Below, piece after piece: positions 35,825 to 44,746 of a stretch of DNA of 64,000 nt; positions within the stretch are counted from its first letter, which is position 1; every line of letters starts with the position of its first letter. This DNA is from Mangrovimicrobium sp033283265. Lineage in GTDB: Bacteria; Pseudomonadota; Gammaproteobacteria; Pseudomonadales; Halieaceae. The notes below the pieces were generated by a model. That model saw only the letters and a list, made by a program, of their open reading frames with translations. It had not been told where the DNA came from and searched no databases. The translations under genes and the position numbers were made by a program. The stretch is from assembly GCA_033283265.1 (NCBI GenBank), contig JAWMQN010000005.1:248001-312000 (forward strand). The letters run 5' to 3'.

Positions 35825-35866
35825 TGGACAGTTTTGGGCGCCAAAAGGTGGATAGTTTTAGACGCC
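35825..35866. repeat. tandem imperfect 18-bp direct repeats, possible insertion-element remnant
   Basis: TGGACAGTTTTGGGCGCC (35825-35842) and TGGATAGTTTTAGACGCC (35849-35866) match at 15 of 18 positions with a 24-bp period. Repeats of this kind lie at the ends of some insertion sequences as transposase-binding sites. No transposase fragment is visible next to them. Confidence 0.5.
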
Positions 35867-35975
35867 AGTTGACCAAGCTTGTCCCATGCATCGCTCCTCG
35901 TCGCGCCAGTTTATATGATTTTATATATATCATAAATTAGTGGAAAGACTCGGAAATACTCGCTATTCTCTCAAT

Positions 35976-35994
35976 ATGATATTTGAAATATCAT
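35976..35994. promoter_or_regulatory. 19-bp perfect palindrome upstream of the luxE-luxC operon
   Basis: ATGATATTTGAAATATCAT: 9-bp perfect arms around a single G, 71 bp before the luxE-like start. Its symmetry and place suit a dimeric repressor, for which the TetR gene at 38839 is the closest candidate. No second copy is seen near the tetR gene. Confidence 0.65.
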
Positions 35995-36064
35995 TTCAGC
36001 GTTGCAAACAAGCAAACACACTTACTGCGAAAGCCGAATAAACACAGGAACAGGAGACCCCGCC

Positions 36065-37256
36065 ATGGGAGGCGCTGCCGACAAACTCTTGCGCCATATG
36101 GAGAACGGGACCGGTTACGACCAGCCCTTCGATGAAATTCGCGACCTGCAGGTGCAAGCCATCAACGAACGATTGCAGGAGCAAAAGGCGCGGATCAGGC
36201 TGGTAGCCATGCGCGCCGCTGACTGCGAGGTGGAGGAGGTTCGATCGCTGGAAGACGCCGTCCCCCTGCTGTTGCCTCACACTGCCTACAAGAGCTACCC
36301 GGAAAGTTTTCTGATCGGCCAAAAGTGGGACAAGCTCACCAAATGGCTTGGCAGCGTTTCCGCCTACCCGACCGACAACGCCAATCTCGACAATATCGCC
36401 GGTATTGACGAATGGATCGGGCGACTGCAGGAAGCCGGACACTACGTTTCCTGTTCCAGCGGAACCACTGGCAAGTCGGCGGTGCTGAACCAGAATGCGC
36501 GGGATATCGAGATAGGCAAGAAAGACCTGGTGGATGCGGTGTGCTGGGGTGCCGGCCTGAAATCCGACCAGAGCTGGCGCTTGGTCAGCTCAGCCCCCGT
36601 AGCCCAGGTGCCGAAGAACACTGCCCTGGGTATCGGCCTGTTTACCGCGTTTGCCCGCACCGACGTGGCGCCCATCTCGCTGCAGGTTCCCCCGATTACC
36701 GTGGGTTCCCTCACTGAAATGATCGTCATGCGCAAGAAAATTGCCGATGGCAGCGCCCTGCCCGGGGAAATCGTGGAGTTTGAGAAGACCCGCTGCGCGG
36801 CAGAACGCCATGGACAACGCGCTGGAGGACGCCGCGGAAGCGGTTATCGAGGCTGCCGGGGACAAGCTGCTGTTCATGGGACTCTGGTCCGGCCACTACG
36901 CGCTAGCCAAAGCGGTGCGCGAGCGCGGCTACAGCGGCGAGCATTTCAAGCATAAGAACGCGATTTTCGTCAGCGGCGGCCTGAAACGGAGCCAGCTCCC
37001 GGACGATTACCGCGAGTTCGTCTACGAGACGTTCAACATCCGCCCGGAAAACACCTTCATGTCCTACGGCATGCAGGAACTGCTGACCAACATGCCGCGC
37101 TGCCAGGCCGGTGGCCGCTACCATATCCCCGCGTGGCTGGTGTGCCTGCCGCTGAACGAGAACGGCGATGAACTGCTGCCGGTGGGCGAGGGCAAGGTCG
37201 AGGGCCGCGCGGCATTTCCTGATTTCGGCCCGCACAATTCCGGAGAAACACTATGA
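36065..37256 (+). pseudogene. LuxE-like acyl-protein synthetase, frameshifted
   Basis: AMP-forming acyl-protein synthetase that activates a fatty acid for the reductase LuxC. The first part (36065 to about 36800) has the ATP loop SCSSGTTGKSAVLN and typical LuxE sequence; the second part (from about 36800 in another frame) continues with MDNALEDAAEAVIEAAG and FMSYGMQELLT. The region is 1192 bases, 397 codons plus one, so a single extra base near 36777-36812 explains it. Both parts look conserved and the C-terminal part overlaps the luxC start by ATGA, so this may be a recent mutation, a sequencing error or programmed shifting. ATG at 36065 with AGGAGA upstream. Confidence 0.8.
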
Positions 37257-38677
37257 ATACGACCCCGAACAGCAATGACCAACCCGCAACCGAATCCGCC
37301 CCTTTCTTCGTGCGTGGGCGCGTCGTGGAGGGCAGCGATAACTTACACCGCTCGCGCGACCTTGGCGTCAGTTTTGCGACACCGGGAATCGATTTGAACG
37401 AACTGGTCACACCACGCACGGAAGTGCCGCCGTTGCTCAATGTTCCCGTCGCGGAAATCATCGACTTTCTTTACGAGGCCGGCCAGAAGCTCGCTGACCC
37501 CAACAACACCTACGTACAGGAAACTATCGATCGCATCGCACAGGTCAGCCTGCAGCCACGCAAGTCAATCGAATACCAGATGGTGAACTCTGTGGACTAC
37601 CTGGACCGGAAATCCCTGTGGGAACTGGTCGAGCAGAATTTCCCCAACCCCAAGGCCCTCGACGAATGGGTACCGCATACCGATCACCAGGGACGGCGCA
37701 GCTATATCCGCGCCTATTCGCCGCGCCTTCTTCACGTATTGCCCGGCAATGCACCGTCCCAGGGTATCCGTTCGATTGCGCAATCGGCGCTGGTAAAGTC
37801 CGTCAGCCTGTTCAAGATGGCCTCTGCGGACCCGTACTCGACAGTAGCCTTCCTGCGCAGCATGGCTGAGGTCGACCCGAATCACCCCGTGGTTCAGTCC
37901 ATGTCCGCGATCTACTGGCGGGGTGGCGACGAAGACGTTGAGCGCATCCTCTACCGCCCGCAATACTTCGACAAACTGGTTGCCTGGGGCGGTGGCGACG
38001 CGATCAACCACGTCATGAAATACATCGGGCCTGGCTTCCAGCTCGTCTCTTTCGACCCCAAGACTTCAATCTCCATGGTCGGCAAGGAAGCCTTCACCGA
38101 CGACGACACCATGGCAAGGGTGGCTGCCCTGAATGCAATGGACGTCGCCATAGGCGGACAGGAGCCCTGTGTATCCAGCCGCTTTACCTTTATCGAGGCA
38201 ACGCCGGAACAGGCGGATCGCTACTGCGAAATACTGGCCGAGCGGATTCGCATCGATTACATGGGCGAAGGTACGCCGCGCCCGCTCGACCTGGAGCTCA
38301 AGGAGCAAATCGACGTACTGCGCATGATGGACGACGAATACGCCGTGTTCGGTAAATCCGATGGACGAGGCGTCGCGATCCGTTCAGAAGAACCCGTAGA
38401 TTTTCATCCCTTGCGCAAAACCTCGAATGTCGTCTGCGTACCCAGCCTGATGGAGGCGATGAAGTACGTGAACGTTGCCACCCAGACCGTTGGCGTCTAT
38501 CCCTTCAGCCGGATGAGCGAGTTGCGCGATCATCTCGCCAGCGGCGGAGCACAGCGCGTGGTCCGGCTGGGCGAAGCCGGGCCCAGCGCAATAGGCAATC
38601 CCCACGATGCGATGTACCCGCTGCACCGCTTCGTTCATTGGATGGCCAATGAGGACGGGTGTATCACCGACGATTGA
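37253..38677 (+). CDS. LuxC-like acyl-CoA/acyl-protein reductase
   Basis: 474 aa. Reduces an activated fatty acyl group to the aldehyde with NADPH (PF05893). The aldehyde-dehydrogenase-like core has the probable catalytic Cys in GGQEPCVSSR, which corresponds to the nucleophile of Vibrio LuxC, and a C-terminal segment near ATQTVGVYPFSRM. Its start overlaps the luxE-like stop (ATGA). LuxA and LuxB (luciferase) are not in the window, so the aldehyde is probably used for something else, such as wax ester, alcohol or hydrocarbon formation. A hairpin terminator follows at 38753. Confidence 0.88.
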   Translation: MNTTPNSNDQPATESAPFFVRGRVVEGSDNLHRSRDLGVSFATPGIDLNELVTPRTEVPPLLNVPVAEIIDFLYEAGQKLADPNNTYVQETIDRIAQVSLQPRKSIEYQMVNSVDYLDRKSLWELVEQNFPNPKALDEWVPHTDHQGRRSYIRAYSPRLLHVLPGNAPSQGIRSIAQSALVKSVSLFKMASADPYSTVAFLRSMAEVDPNHPVVQSMSAIYWRGGDEDVERILYRPQYFDKLVAWGGGDAINHVMKYIGPGFQLVSFDPKTSISMVGKEAFTDDDTMARVAALNAMDVAIGGQEPCVSSRFTFIEATPEQADRYCEILAERIRIDYMGEGTPRPLDLELKEQIDVLRMMDDEYAVFGKSDGRGVAIRSEEPVDFHPLRKTSNVVCVPSLMEAMKYVNVATQTVGVYPFSRMSELRDHLASGGAQRVVRLGEAGPSAIGNPHDAMYPLHRFVHWMANEDGCITDD

Positions 38678-38752
38678 GAATTGCCCCGGCTCACCCCACG
38701 CAGTTCCGCTATCGCCAAAGCAGTGGCAAGGCCATCCCGGTGGCAAGCCCAT

Positions 38753-38793
38753 CACACACTGATTGCCCCGGACGGCAATCAGTGTGTGGTTTG
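38753..38793 (+). terminator. hairpin after luxC-like gene
   Basis: CACACACTGATTGCC (38753-38767) and GGCAATCAGTGTGTG (38774-38788) form a perfect 15-bp stem with a 6-base loop, followed by GTTTGTAG. The T-tail is poor, so it may act as an attenuating or regulatory stem as well as a terminator. Confidence 0.65.
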
Positions 38794-38838
38794 TAGTACG
38801 ATATCAAGCATTATGCATACTGATTAACGGGCATTGAC

Positions 38839-39429
38839 TTGGCCAGGCCACGCACGACGACACCCTCGAAGCCGGATGACGCACGTGTCCAGCGCTCGAT
38901 CGAACTGCTCAGCTCGGCCTTTCTTGCTCTGCTCGAACGCAGATCACTCGAAGAGATCACGATACGCGACATTACCGACGAGGCCGGCGTCAGCTACCCG
39001 ACGTTTTTCCGGCGTTTCTCGGGCAAGGACGACCTGCTGAACCATATCGCTGCGGAAGAAATACGCAAACTGCTGAACCTTGGGCAGAATGCGATTGTCC
39101 AGCCACCGCAAGAAGAGTCGGGGCAGGCACTGTGTGACTACGTGCAGGCGCATCGCAGGCTGTGGAAAACCCTCCTCAACGGGGGCGCGGCCCCCGCCAT
39201 GCGCGAGGAGTTCATGCGGGCAGCACGCGAAATCACAGCAACCCGCGGGCGGGCCAATCCCTGGTTGCCCGCAGACCTGGCGGTGCCCTTCGTTACCAGC
39301 GGAGTTTTTGAAATCCTCGCCTGGTGGATGCGGATGCCGGAAGACTATCCCGAGGAGAATGTCATCAGGCTCTTTGATGCCCTGATCATCGACTCCGTCG
39401 GCAAACCACGCGATATCAAACTGCTCTGA
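38839..39429 (+). CDS. TetR-family transcriptional regulator
   Basis: 196 aa. N-terminal helix-turn-helix (about 17-65) with SIELLSSAFLALLERRSLEEITIRDITDEAGVSYPTFFRRFSGKDDLL, the usual TetR pattern; the C-terminal part is a helical ligand domain. The start is a TTG at 38839 (Met-Ala-Arg-Pro-Arg-Thr), with no strong ribosome-binding site. It follows the luxE-luxC pair on the same strand after a hairpin and is the likely regulator of that operon or of the neighbouring KstD-like genes (inference). It converges on the crotonase gene. Confidence 0.9.
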   Translation: MARPRTTTPSKPDDARVQRSIELLSSAFLALLERRSLEEITIRDITDEAGVSYPTFFRRFSGKDDLLNHIAAEEIRKLLNLGQNAIVQPPQEESGQALCDYVQAHRRLWKTLLNGGAAPAMREEFMRAAREITATRGRANPWLPADLAVPFVTSGVFEILAWWMRMPEDYPEENVIRLFDALIIDSVGKPRDIKLL

Positions 39430-39455
39430 GCAATCGCCAGGGATCAGTACCGGGC

Positions 39456-40277
39456 TTACTCGCCTTTCCGCTGTGGCCTGCTGCTGGGGAACACCGGCGC
39501 CCGCTTCTCCTGCAGCGCCTTCACACCCTCCTGGTGATCCGGGGTACGCACGGACACCGCCTCGTAGGCGATACCCGCTTCGAGCACGCTGCCGGCCAGG
39601 CGCTTGAGCTCCATGTTGGTCAGCACCTTGGTCCAGCGGATCGCGTTCTGGGCGCCGTTCAGGAGTTTGCCGCACAGTTCGTCGACCGCGGCGTCCAGTT
39701 CCTCGGCGGGCAGGCACTTGTTGATCAGGCCGATGTCCGCCGCGCGCTGGGCGCCGAGCAGTTCGCCGGTGAGCAGGAACTCCTTGGCCAGGGTGAGGCC
39801 GATACGCTGCGGCCAGATGATCGCGCCGCCGTCGCCGGCCACCAGGCCGAGGGCCACGTGGGGGTCGCCGATCTTCGCTTTCTCACTGGCGTAGACGATG
39901 TCGCAGAACAGGGCCAGGGTGGCGCCGAGGCCCACCGCGTGACCGTTCATGCGGCAGATCAGCGGCTTTTCCAGGTCGAGGATGGCACCCAGGATGCGCT
40001 TGGCCTGCTGCAGGTCCTTCTCGAACAGGTGCGGGTTGGCGGCGTTGTTGGCCAGGTGGTCCAGGTTGCCGCCGGCGGAGAAGGCCCTGCCGGCGCCGGT
40101 CAGCACGATGACATCGGAGCCCTCGTCCATCGCGGCCACGGTGAACACCTCCGCCAGCTCCTCGTGCATGAGCGCAGTAACCGCGTTCATGGTGTCGGGC
40201 ATGTTCATGGTGATCGTCAGCCGCCGGCCCTCGCGGGTCAGGGCGAGGGTCTCGTACTGGGGTAACTGCTGTGCCAT
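39456..40277 (-). CDS. enoyl-CoA hydratase/isomerase-family (crotonase) protein
   Basis: 273 aa. Crotonase fold: FSAGGNLDHL and GHAVGLGATLAL hold the oxyanion-hole backbone, and the C-terminal helices follow. At the two positions where hydratases carry catalytic glutamates (PE...GAGG) this protein has DPHVALGLVAGDGG, that is, His and Asp. Such changed residues occur in crotonases with isomerase, hydrolase or unknown activity, so a plain hydratase is not certain. ATG at 40277, 16 bp after the KstD-like gene stop, so the two are co-transcribed. Confidence 0.9.
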   Translation of the reverse strand: MAQQLPQYETLALTREGRRLTITMNMPDTMNAVTALMHEELAEVFTVAAMDEGSDVIVLTGAGRAFSAGGNLDHLANNAANPHLFEKDLQQAKRILGAILDLEKPLICRMNGHAVGLGATLALFCDIVYASEKAKIGDPHVALGLVAGDGGAIIWPQRIGLTLAKEFLLTGELLGAQRAADIGLINKCLPAEELDAAVDELCGKLLNGAQNAIRWTKVLTNMELKRLAGSVLEAGIAYEAVSVRTPDHQEGVKALQEKRAPVFPSSRPQRKGE

Positions 40278-40293
40278 CTGGGTCCTCTACAAA

Positions 40294-42015
40294 CTAGTCG
40301 TCGGCAGCGGGCGCCTGCAGCTTGCCGGCGCGCCTGGCGATGTCTTCCGCCGCCACGTAACCAAAGGTCATCGCGGGCCCGATTGTACCCCCTGCGCCGG
40401 GGTAACGGTTACCGAAAGGTGTGCCGGAGTTGTTGCCCGCGGCGTAGAGACCGGGGATGGGCTGGTCCTTGCCATCCACCACCCGCGCCGCGGCATCCGC
40501 CTTGAGGCCGCCCTTGGTGCCGAGATCGCCGGCGTTGATCGGCACGGCGTAGTAAGGTGCCTTGTCGATGGAGCCGAGACAGGGGTTGGGGGAGATGTTC
40601 ACGTCGCCGAACATGCGGTCGTAATCGTTGCCGCCGCGGCCGAACTCCTCGTCCACCCCGCTCTGGGCGTACTGGTTCATCCTGTTCACGGTCTGGCGCA
40701 GCGTCTGGGCGGGCACGTGGATCTTCGCCGCCAGGGCCTCGATGCTGTCCGCCTTGAAGATGTAGTGATCCCACCAGTCCACCGGGATGGAGCAGTCGGG
40801 CATGATGATGCTGGGCAGGAAGCCGCCAGCGGTCCACTTCTTGCGGAACTTGGCATCGAAGACCAGCCAGCAGGGGTTGTTGGCCCCGGTGGCGAGGTGG
40901 TCGGCGACCATCGCGCAGCCGAACTCGTCGTAGCCGCAGGCCTCGTCGACGAAGCGCACCCCCAGGCGGTTGACGCAGACACTGTGCGGGCGGCCGACGT
41001 CGAAGGCGGCCTGGTGAATCTCCTCGAAGTTGGAAGCCCTGGGCATCGGCAGGTGCATGGTCGGCATCCACCAGGCGTCGCCGGTGTGCTCGGTGGCGGC
41101 GCCGATCTGCATACCGGCCAGCAGGGCCTCGCCGCGGTTGCCGTCTTCCGGTGTGCTGCTGTGGCGGGTCAGGCCCGGCACCGGCAGGAAGCGGTCGCGC
41201 AGTTCCTGGTTCCACTCGAAGCCGCCGGCGGCCAGCACCACGCCGTGGCGGGCCTCGATGGCGTAGCCGCGGCCGAAGTTGCTGACTTTCACGCCCTTCA
41301 CTTCACCGCCCTCGAGAATCAGTTCGTCGAGTTTGGTCTCCAGGCGGATTTCCACGCCGCGGTCGAACAGGCGCTTGAAGACGTGGCCCATCAGCGCGCC
41401 GCCCTGGGTGAAGCGGCGGTCGCGCTTGCCGATGAAGCGGGTGCTGAGATCGCTCCAGTAGGTCCAGGCCATCTTCAGGAAGACCTTGATCCAGCCCGGC
41501 GACTGGGTGGAGATGGCGAAGAACTGCGGCAGGTCGATGGCGTAGCGGCCGAGCACCTTGAAGCGGTTGTACTGCTCGCGCATCAGCGGGTAGCGGTCGC
41601 CCAGCTCGCGGCCGTCGAAGGTGTCGCAGACCAGGGAGCGGTCGGCGCGACCGCCGGGCAGGCTGTGGAAATAGTCCGGCCAGGCGGCGACGAACAGGGG
41701 CACGCCCATGTCCTTGAGGAACTTCGCCATCTCCGGCGCCTTGTCGAGGAAAGCTGCGAGCCGGTCTTTCTGGATCGGCACGTCGATCAGCGCGTCGAGG
41801 TAGGTTTCCACCTCCTCGCGGGTGTCGTCATTGGCTTCCAGCTGGTGGTTGGGGATCCACATCACACCGCCGGAGGTCGCGGAGGTACCACCGAACTTGT
41901 GCGCCTTTTCCACCACCAGTACCGACAGGCCGAGGTCCGCCGCGCGCAGCGCCGCCATGGCCCCGGCAGAACCGGAACCGACCACCACGACATCGTAGCT
42001 TTCGTTGTTGTTCAT
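40294..42015 (-). CDS. FAD-dependent oxidoreductase, 3-ketosteroid delta-1-dehydrogenase (KstD)-like
   Basis: 573 aa. Flavoprotein of the succinate dehydrogenase/fumarate reductase/KstD superfamily. N-terminal FAD motif GSGSAGAMAA (13-22) and VVEKAHKFGGTSATSGGVMW. The C-terminal APYYAVPINAGDLGTKGGL (about 486-504) and NNSGTPFGNRYPGAGGTIGP match the KstD-type substrate/FAD region; the paired tyrosines and the glycine-rich loop suit dehydrogenation of a 3-ketosteroid or similar cyclic ketone. Length is close to KstD (about 510-570). ATG at 42015. Its place beside a crotonase, a TonB receptor and a P450 supports polycyclic substrate breakdown, but exact specificity is not certain. Confidence 0.88.
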   Translation of the reverse strand: MNNNESYDVVVVGSGSAGAMAALRAADLGLSVLVVEKAHKFGGTSATSGGVMWIPNHQLEANDDTREEVETYLDALIDVPIQKDRLAAFLDKAPEMAKFLKDMGVPLFVAAWPDYFHSLPGGRADRSLVCDTFDGRELGDRYPLMREQYNRFKVLGRYAIDLPQFFAISTQSPGWIKVFLKMAWTYWSDLSTRFIGKRDRRFTQGGALMGHVFKRLFDRGVEIRLETKLDELILEGGEVKGVKVSNFGRGYAIEARHGVVLAAGGFEWNQELRDRFLPVPGLTRHSSTPEDGNRGEALLAGMQIGAATEHTGDAWWMPTMHLPMPRASNFEEIHQAAFDVGRPHSVCVNRLGVRFVDEACGYDEFGCAMVADHLATGANNPCWLVFDAKFRKKWTAGGFLPSIIMPDCSIPVDWWDHYIFKADSIEALAAKIHVPAQTLRQTVNRMNQYAQSGVDEEFGRGGNDYDRMFGDVNISPNPCLGSIDKAPYYAVPINAGDLGTKGGLKADAAARVVDGKDQPIPGLYAAGNNSGTPFGNRYPGAGGTIGPAMTFGYVAAEDIARRAGKLQAPAADD

Positions 42016-42073
42016 GGATTACTCCGCAGAAATTGCTCTTGAAACGAGGGGGCGCCCGGCGCCGCCTCGCAAA

Positions 42074-42107
42074 CCAAAAAAAATACCGGGCCCCTGCGGG
42101 CCCGGTT
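42074..42107 (-). terminator. intrinsic terminator of the TonB receptor gene
   Basis: On the minus strand ACCGGGCCC, a 4-base loop and GGGCCCGGT are followed by a run of eight T (42076-42083 on the plus strand as A). It separates the TonB receptor from the KstD-like gene. Confidence 0.88.
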
Positions 42108-42118
42108 CTGTCACTGTC

Positions 42119-44500
42119 TCAGAACTCGTAGCTGAGTTCCATGGCGTAGGTGCGCGGCTCGCCGACCACCGTGGAGTTATGCCCCAGCGACGCGCCCAGG
42201 GGCATGCCGCCGACGAAGTGATCCTCGTCCGCCAGGTTGCGCCCGTAGATCGCGCCGGACAGGCCGCTGCCGAAAATGTTTTTCCAGCTCAGGCGGGCAT
42301 TGATCAGCTCGTAACCGTCGATTTCGGTGCGCGGGCCGATGGAGTCACCGGTGTTGGAAAACCACATGTCGTCCTGGGCGTAGACCTCCGCGTAGAGGCT
42401 GATGTCGCCCATGTCGCCGCCGTTGAGGAAGTCGATCCGGGTGTACAGGGAGCCGGAGTACTCCGGCGTGTTGGCCACCGGGCTGTAGCTGTAGTCGACA
42501 CCGAACAGGGTGACGTCGCCATCGGTGAATTCCGCGTCGGTGTAGGCACCGGCAACGCCCACTTCCAGCCAGTCGGTGAGGCCGACACTGGCGTCCAGTT
42601 CCACACCCTTCACTTCCATTTCCGGGACGTTGGCGGTCACCGCGATGGAGGCCAGGCCGCCGGGGCCGTCCGGATCGGGGAACTCGATGCGCTGCACGTC
42701 CTCGACCCACATCTGGTAGACGGCCAGGTTCATGGAGGCCGGCATGCCGCCCAGCGCGCCGCGGAACTTCAGGCCGGCCTCGACGTCCTCGACGGTTTCC
42801 ACGTCGAACAGGTTGCCGCCTTCGGTAGCCAGGCCGTCCTGGGGCGGGAAGGCGGAACCGTTGAAGCCGCCGCTGCGGAAGCTGCCGCGGTATTTGACGT
42901 AGGTGTAGGTGCTGTCGCTGAGGGCGTAGCTCAGGCCGACTTCCCAGGAGGGCTCCTCGAAACTCTCGTCCTGGTCGGGCGAGCCGAGGAAATCAGCCGC
43001 GTCGCCACCGGGAAGGTGCTCGATGGTGACGTCCTCCCAGGTATAGCGGAAGCCCGCGGTAGCGGTCAGCTGGTCGGTAAACGCGTAGTCGCCCTGGGCG
43101 TAGAAGGCCTGGGTCTCGGTGGTGATGCGGAAGGCGTTGGTCGCCGTGACCGGCGGTGCCAGCGGCGACAGGTCGAAATAGGTCTGCGGCCAGAGGGTCT
43201 CGACTTCCTGGTCCTGGTAGTAGAGGCCGGCGATAAAGTTCAGGGCGCCATCCAGGGCATCGCCAGAGAGCTGGATCTCGTCGGAGATGGAGTCGACCAC
43301 TGTCTCGTTACCGCTTTTACCGCTGAATACATTGGCAGTCAGGATGGTGATGAACGGCGCGCCGAGCTGGGGCTGGGTGGAGTCGGTGTCCGCGTTGGAG
43401 GCGCCGAGGATGTTCTTGATCTGCAGGTGATCGTTGATCTGGAACACCGTGTGGTTGGTCGCGATCCAGTCTTCACTGTCGTGGTCCGCGGACCAGGGAT
43501 GCCGGGTCTTGTAATTGCCGATGCGCTTTTGCTCATCCACGTAGGCGACGATACCGGGTGCGTAGGCTTCCGGGTGGGCGGAAAGGTAGATGTCCCAGGC
43601 GCCGGGGAACTGGAAGGTCTGGTCCATGATCGGCCCGTAGAGGGAACCCGCCGCGCAGTTCAGGGCGTAGCCGTTGTTGGTCTCGCCGCACTCGTAGACG
43701 CTATAGGTGTAGGACGCGCCGGTGTTGGTGCCGCCCACATCCGAATAGGCGAAGGTGGTGGTGTTCTCGAAGCGCTCGCCGGGACGGATAGTCAGGGAGA
43801 GGCGCCCGCTGTCGCGATCCAGCTCGCCGAGGTCCTCGCCATTCAGCAGGTTCTCGATGTAGCCGTCACGCTCCAGGGTGTTGAAAGCGCCGCGCAGCAG
43901 CACGCTGTCGGTGATGGGGACGTTGAGCATGCCCTCGACTTCGCGCAGGTTGTAGTTGCCGATCCGTACAGTCGCCTTGCCCTCGAACTCGTCGCTGGGC
44001 TTGGCGGAGGAATAGAGCACCGCGCCGCCGGTGGTGTTGCGGCCGAACAGTGTCCCCTGCGGGCCCTTCAGTACCTGCACCGATTCCAGGTCGTAGAAGG
44101 TCGAGGCGCCGCTGATCGACAGCGGCACTTCGTTCATGTAGGCAACCACCGCCGAGGGCGAGCCGCTGAAGGTGTCGGCCGACTGGCCGCGGATGGAATA
44201 GGTCAGTGAGTTGTTGCCCTGGGTCTGGCGAATCGTCAGGCCGGGCACCGCCGCCTGCAGGTCGGCGTCGGTGAAGACGTTGCGCTCCAGCAGCTGGGCC
44301 GAGCTCAGCGCGCTGACGGAGATCGGCACCGTCGACAGGCTCTCACTGCGCCGGCGGGCGGTTACGACCACTTCCTCCAGTGCGCTGGCGCCGCCTTCCT
44401 GCGCCACCGCGGCGACCGGGAGAACCAGGCCGCCGGTCACCAGTGACAAACTGGCGTAAGGCAAAAGCTGGTAAAGTTTTTTTCTTGCGAGTTGTTTCAT
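42119..44500 (-). CDS. TonB-dependent outer-membrane receptor (probable hydrophobic-substrate uptake)
   Basis: 793 aa. Signal peptide KKLYQLLPYASLSLVTG...VAAVA ending near AQEG, TonB box-like ALEEVVVTARRR at the mature N-terminus, plug domain with GPQGTLFGRNTTGGAVLYSS, and a beta-barrel ending in ELSYEF (terminal aromatic). Length is normal for this family. I used the ATG at 44500 with GGGGA seven bases upstream; an in-frame ATG five codons earlier is possible. Followed by a terminator, and upstream of the P450 on the same strand. Receptors of this sort import polycyclic or terpene-like molecules as well as iron complexes; no Fur site is seen, so a carbon-substrate role is favoured (inference). 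Confidence 0.92.
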   Translation of the reverse strand: MKQLARKKLYQLLPYASLSLVTGGLVLPVAAVAQEGGASALEEVVVTARRRSESLSTVPISVSALSSAQLLERNVFTDADLQAAVPGLTIRQTQGNNSLTYSIRGQSADTFSGSPSAVVAYMNEVPLSISGASTFYDLESVQVLKGPQGTLFGRNTTGGAVLYSSAKPSDEFEGKATVRIGNYNLREVEGMLNVPITDSVLLRGAFNTLERDGYIENLLNGEDLGELDRDSGRLSLTIRPGERFENTTTFAYSDVGGTNTGASYTYSVYECGETNNGYALNCAAGSLYGPIMDQTFQFPGAWDIYLSAHPEAYAPGIVAYVDEQKRIGNYKTRHPWSADHDSEDWIATNHTVFQINDHLQIKNILGASNADTDSTQPQLGAPFITILTANVFSGKSGNETVVDSISDEIQLSGDALDGALNFIAGLYYQDQEVETLWPQTYFDLSPLAPPVTATNAFRITTETQAFYAQGDYAFTDQLTATAGFRYTWEDVTIEHLPGGDAADFLGSPDQDESFEEPSWEVGLSYALSDSTYTYVKYRGSFRSGGFNGSAFPPQDGLATEGGNLFDVETVEDVEAGLKFRGALGGMPASMNLAVYQMWVEDVQRIEFPDPDGPGGLASIAVTANVPEMEVKGVELDASVGLTDWLEVGVAGAYTDAEFTDGDVTLFGVDYSYSPVANTPEYSGSLYTRIDFLNGGDMGDISLYAEVYAQDDMWFSNTGDSIGPRTEIDGYELINARLSWKNIFGSGLSGAIYGRNLADEDHFVGGMPLGASLGHNSTVVGEPRTYAMELSYEF

Positions 44501-44676
44501 TGGTGTATTCCCCATTTTTTAGTTTTGAGTAACCGCATCAGATCGATACTGCTGGGTGGCAAAAGTATACGGCAGCAACAGCGTGCGGTTCTAACCTCGC
44601 GGGCGTGAATATAACCACTGCCCGCAGTGCCCTGCCGCCGCTTGACGGCGGCGGGCAAAACGCCGAAATACGACGT

Positions 44677-44705
44677 AAAAAAGGCCACCGGCGCGCAGCG
44701 CCGGC
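44677..44705 (-). terminator. intrinsic terminator after the P450 gene
   Basis: On the minus strand GCCGGCGC and GCGCCGGT surround TGC and are followed, after GGCC, by a six-T run. It lies downstream of the P450 stop (44747) and before the TonB receptor promoter. Confidence 0.8.
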
Positions 44706-44746
44706 AACCTTGTGTTTCCTGCTTCCAGCCGCTTTCGCTGCGCGCT

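Larger units (their letters stand above)
35690..36064. other. 375-bp intergenic region before the luxE-like gene
   Basis: No gene is supported. It holds two imperfect 18-bp direct repeats at 35825-35842 and 35849-35866, an AT-rich strip near 35914-35940 with TATGAT/ATCATA, and a perfect palindrome at 35976-35994. The left part may contain the worn end of a mobile element. Confidence 0.65.

Noticed and set aside
42005..44209. Long plus-strand open frame opposite the TonB receptor
   Set aside because: Antisense to a receptor with signal peptide, plug and barrel; no motif of its own.
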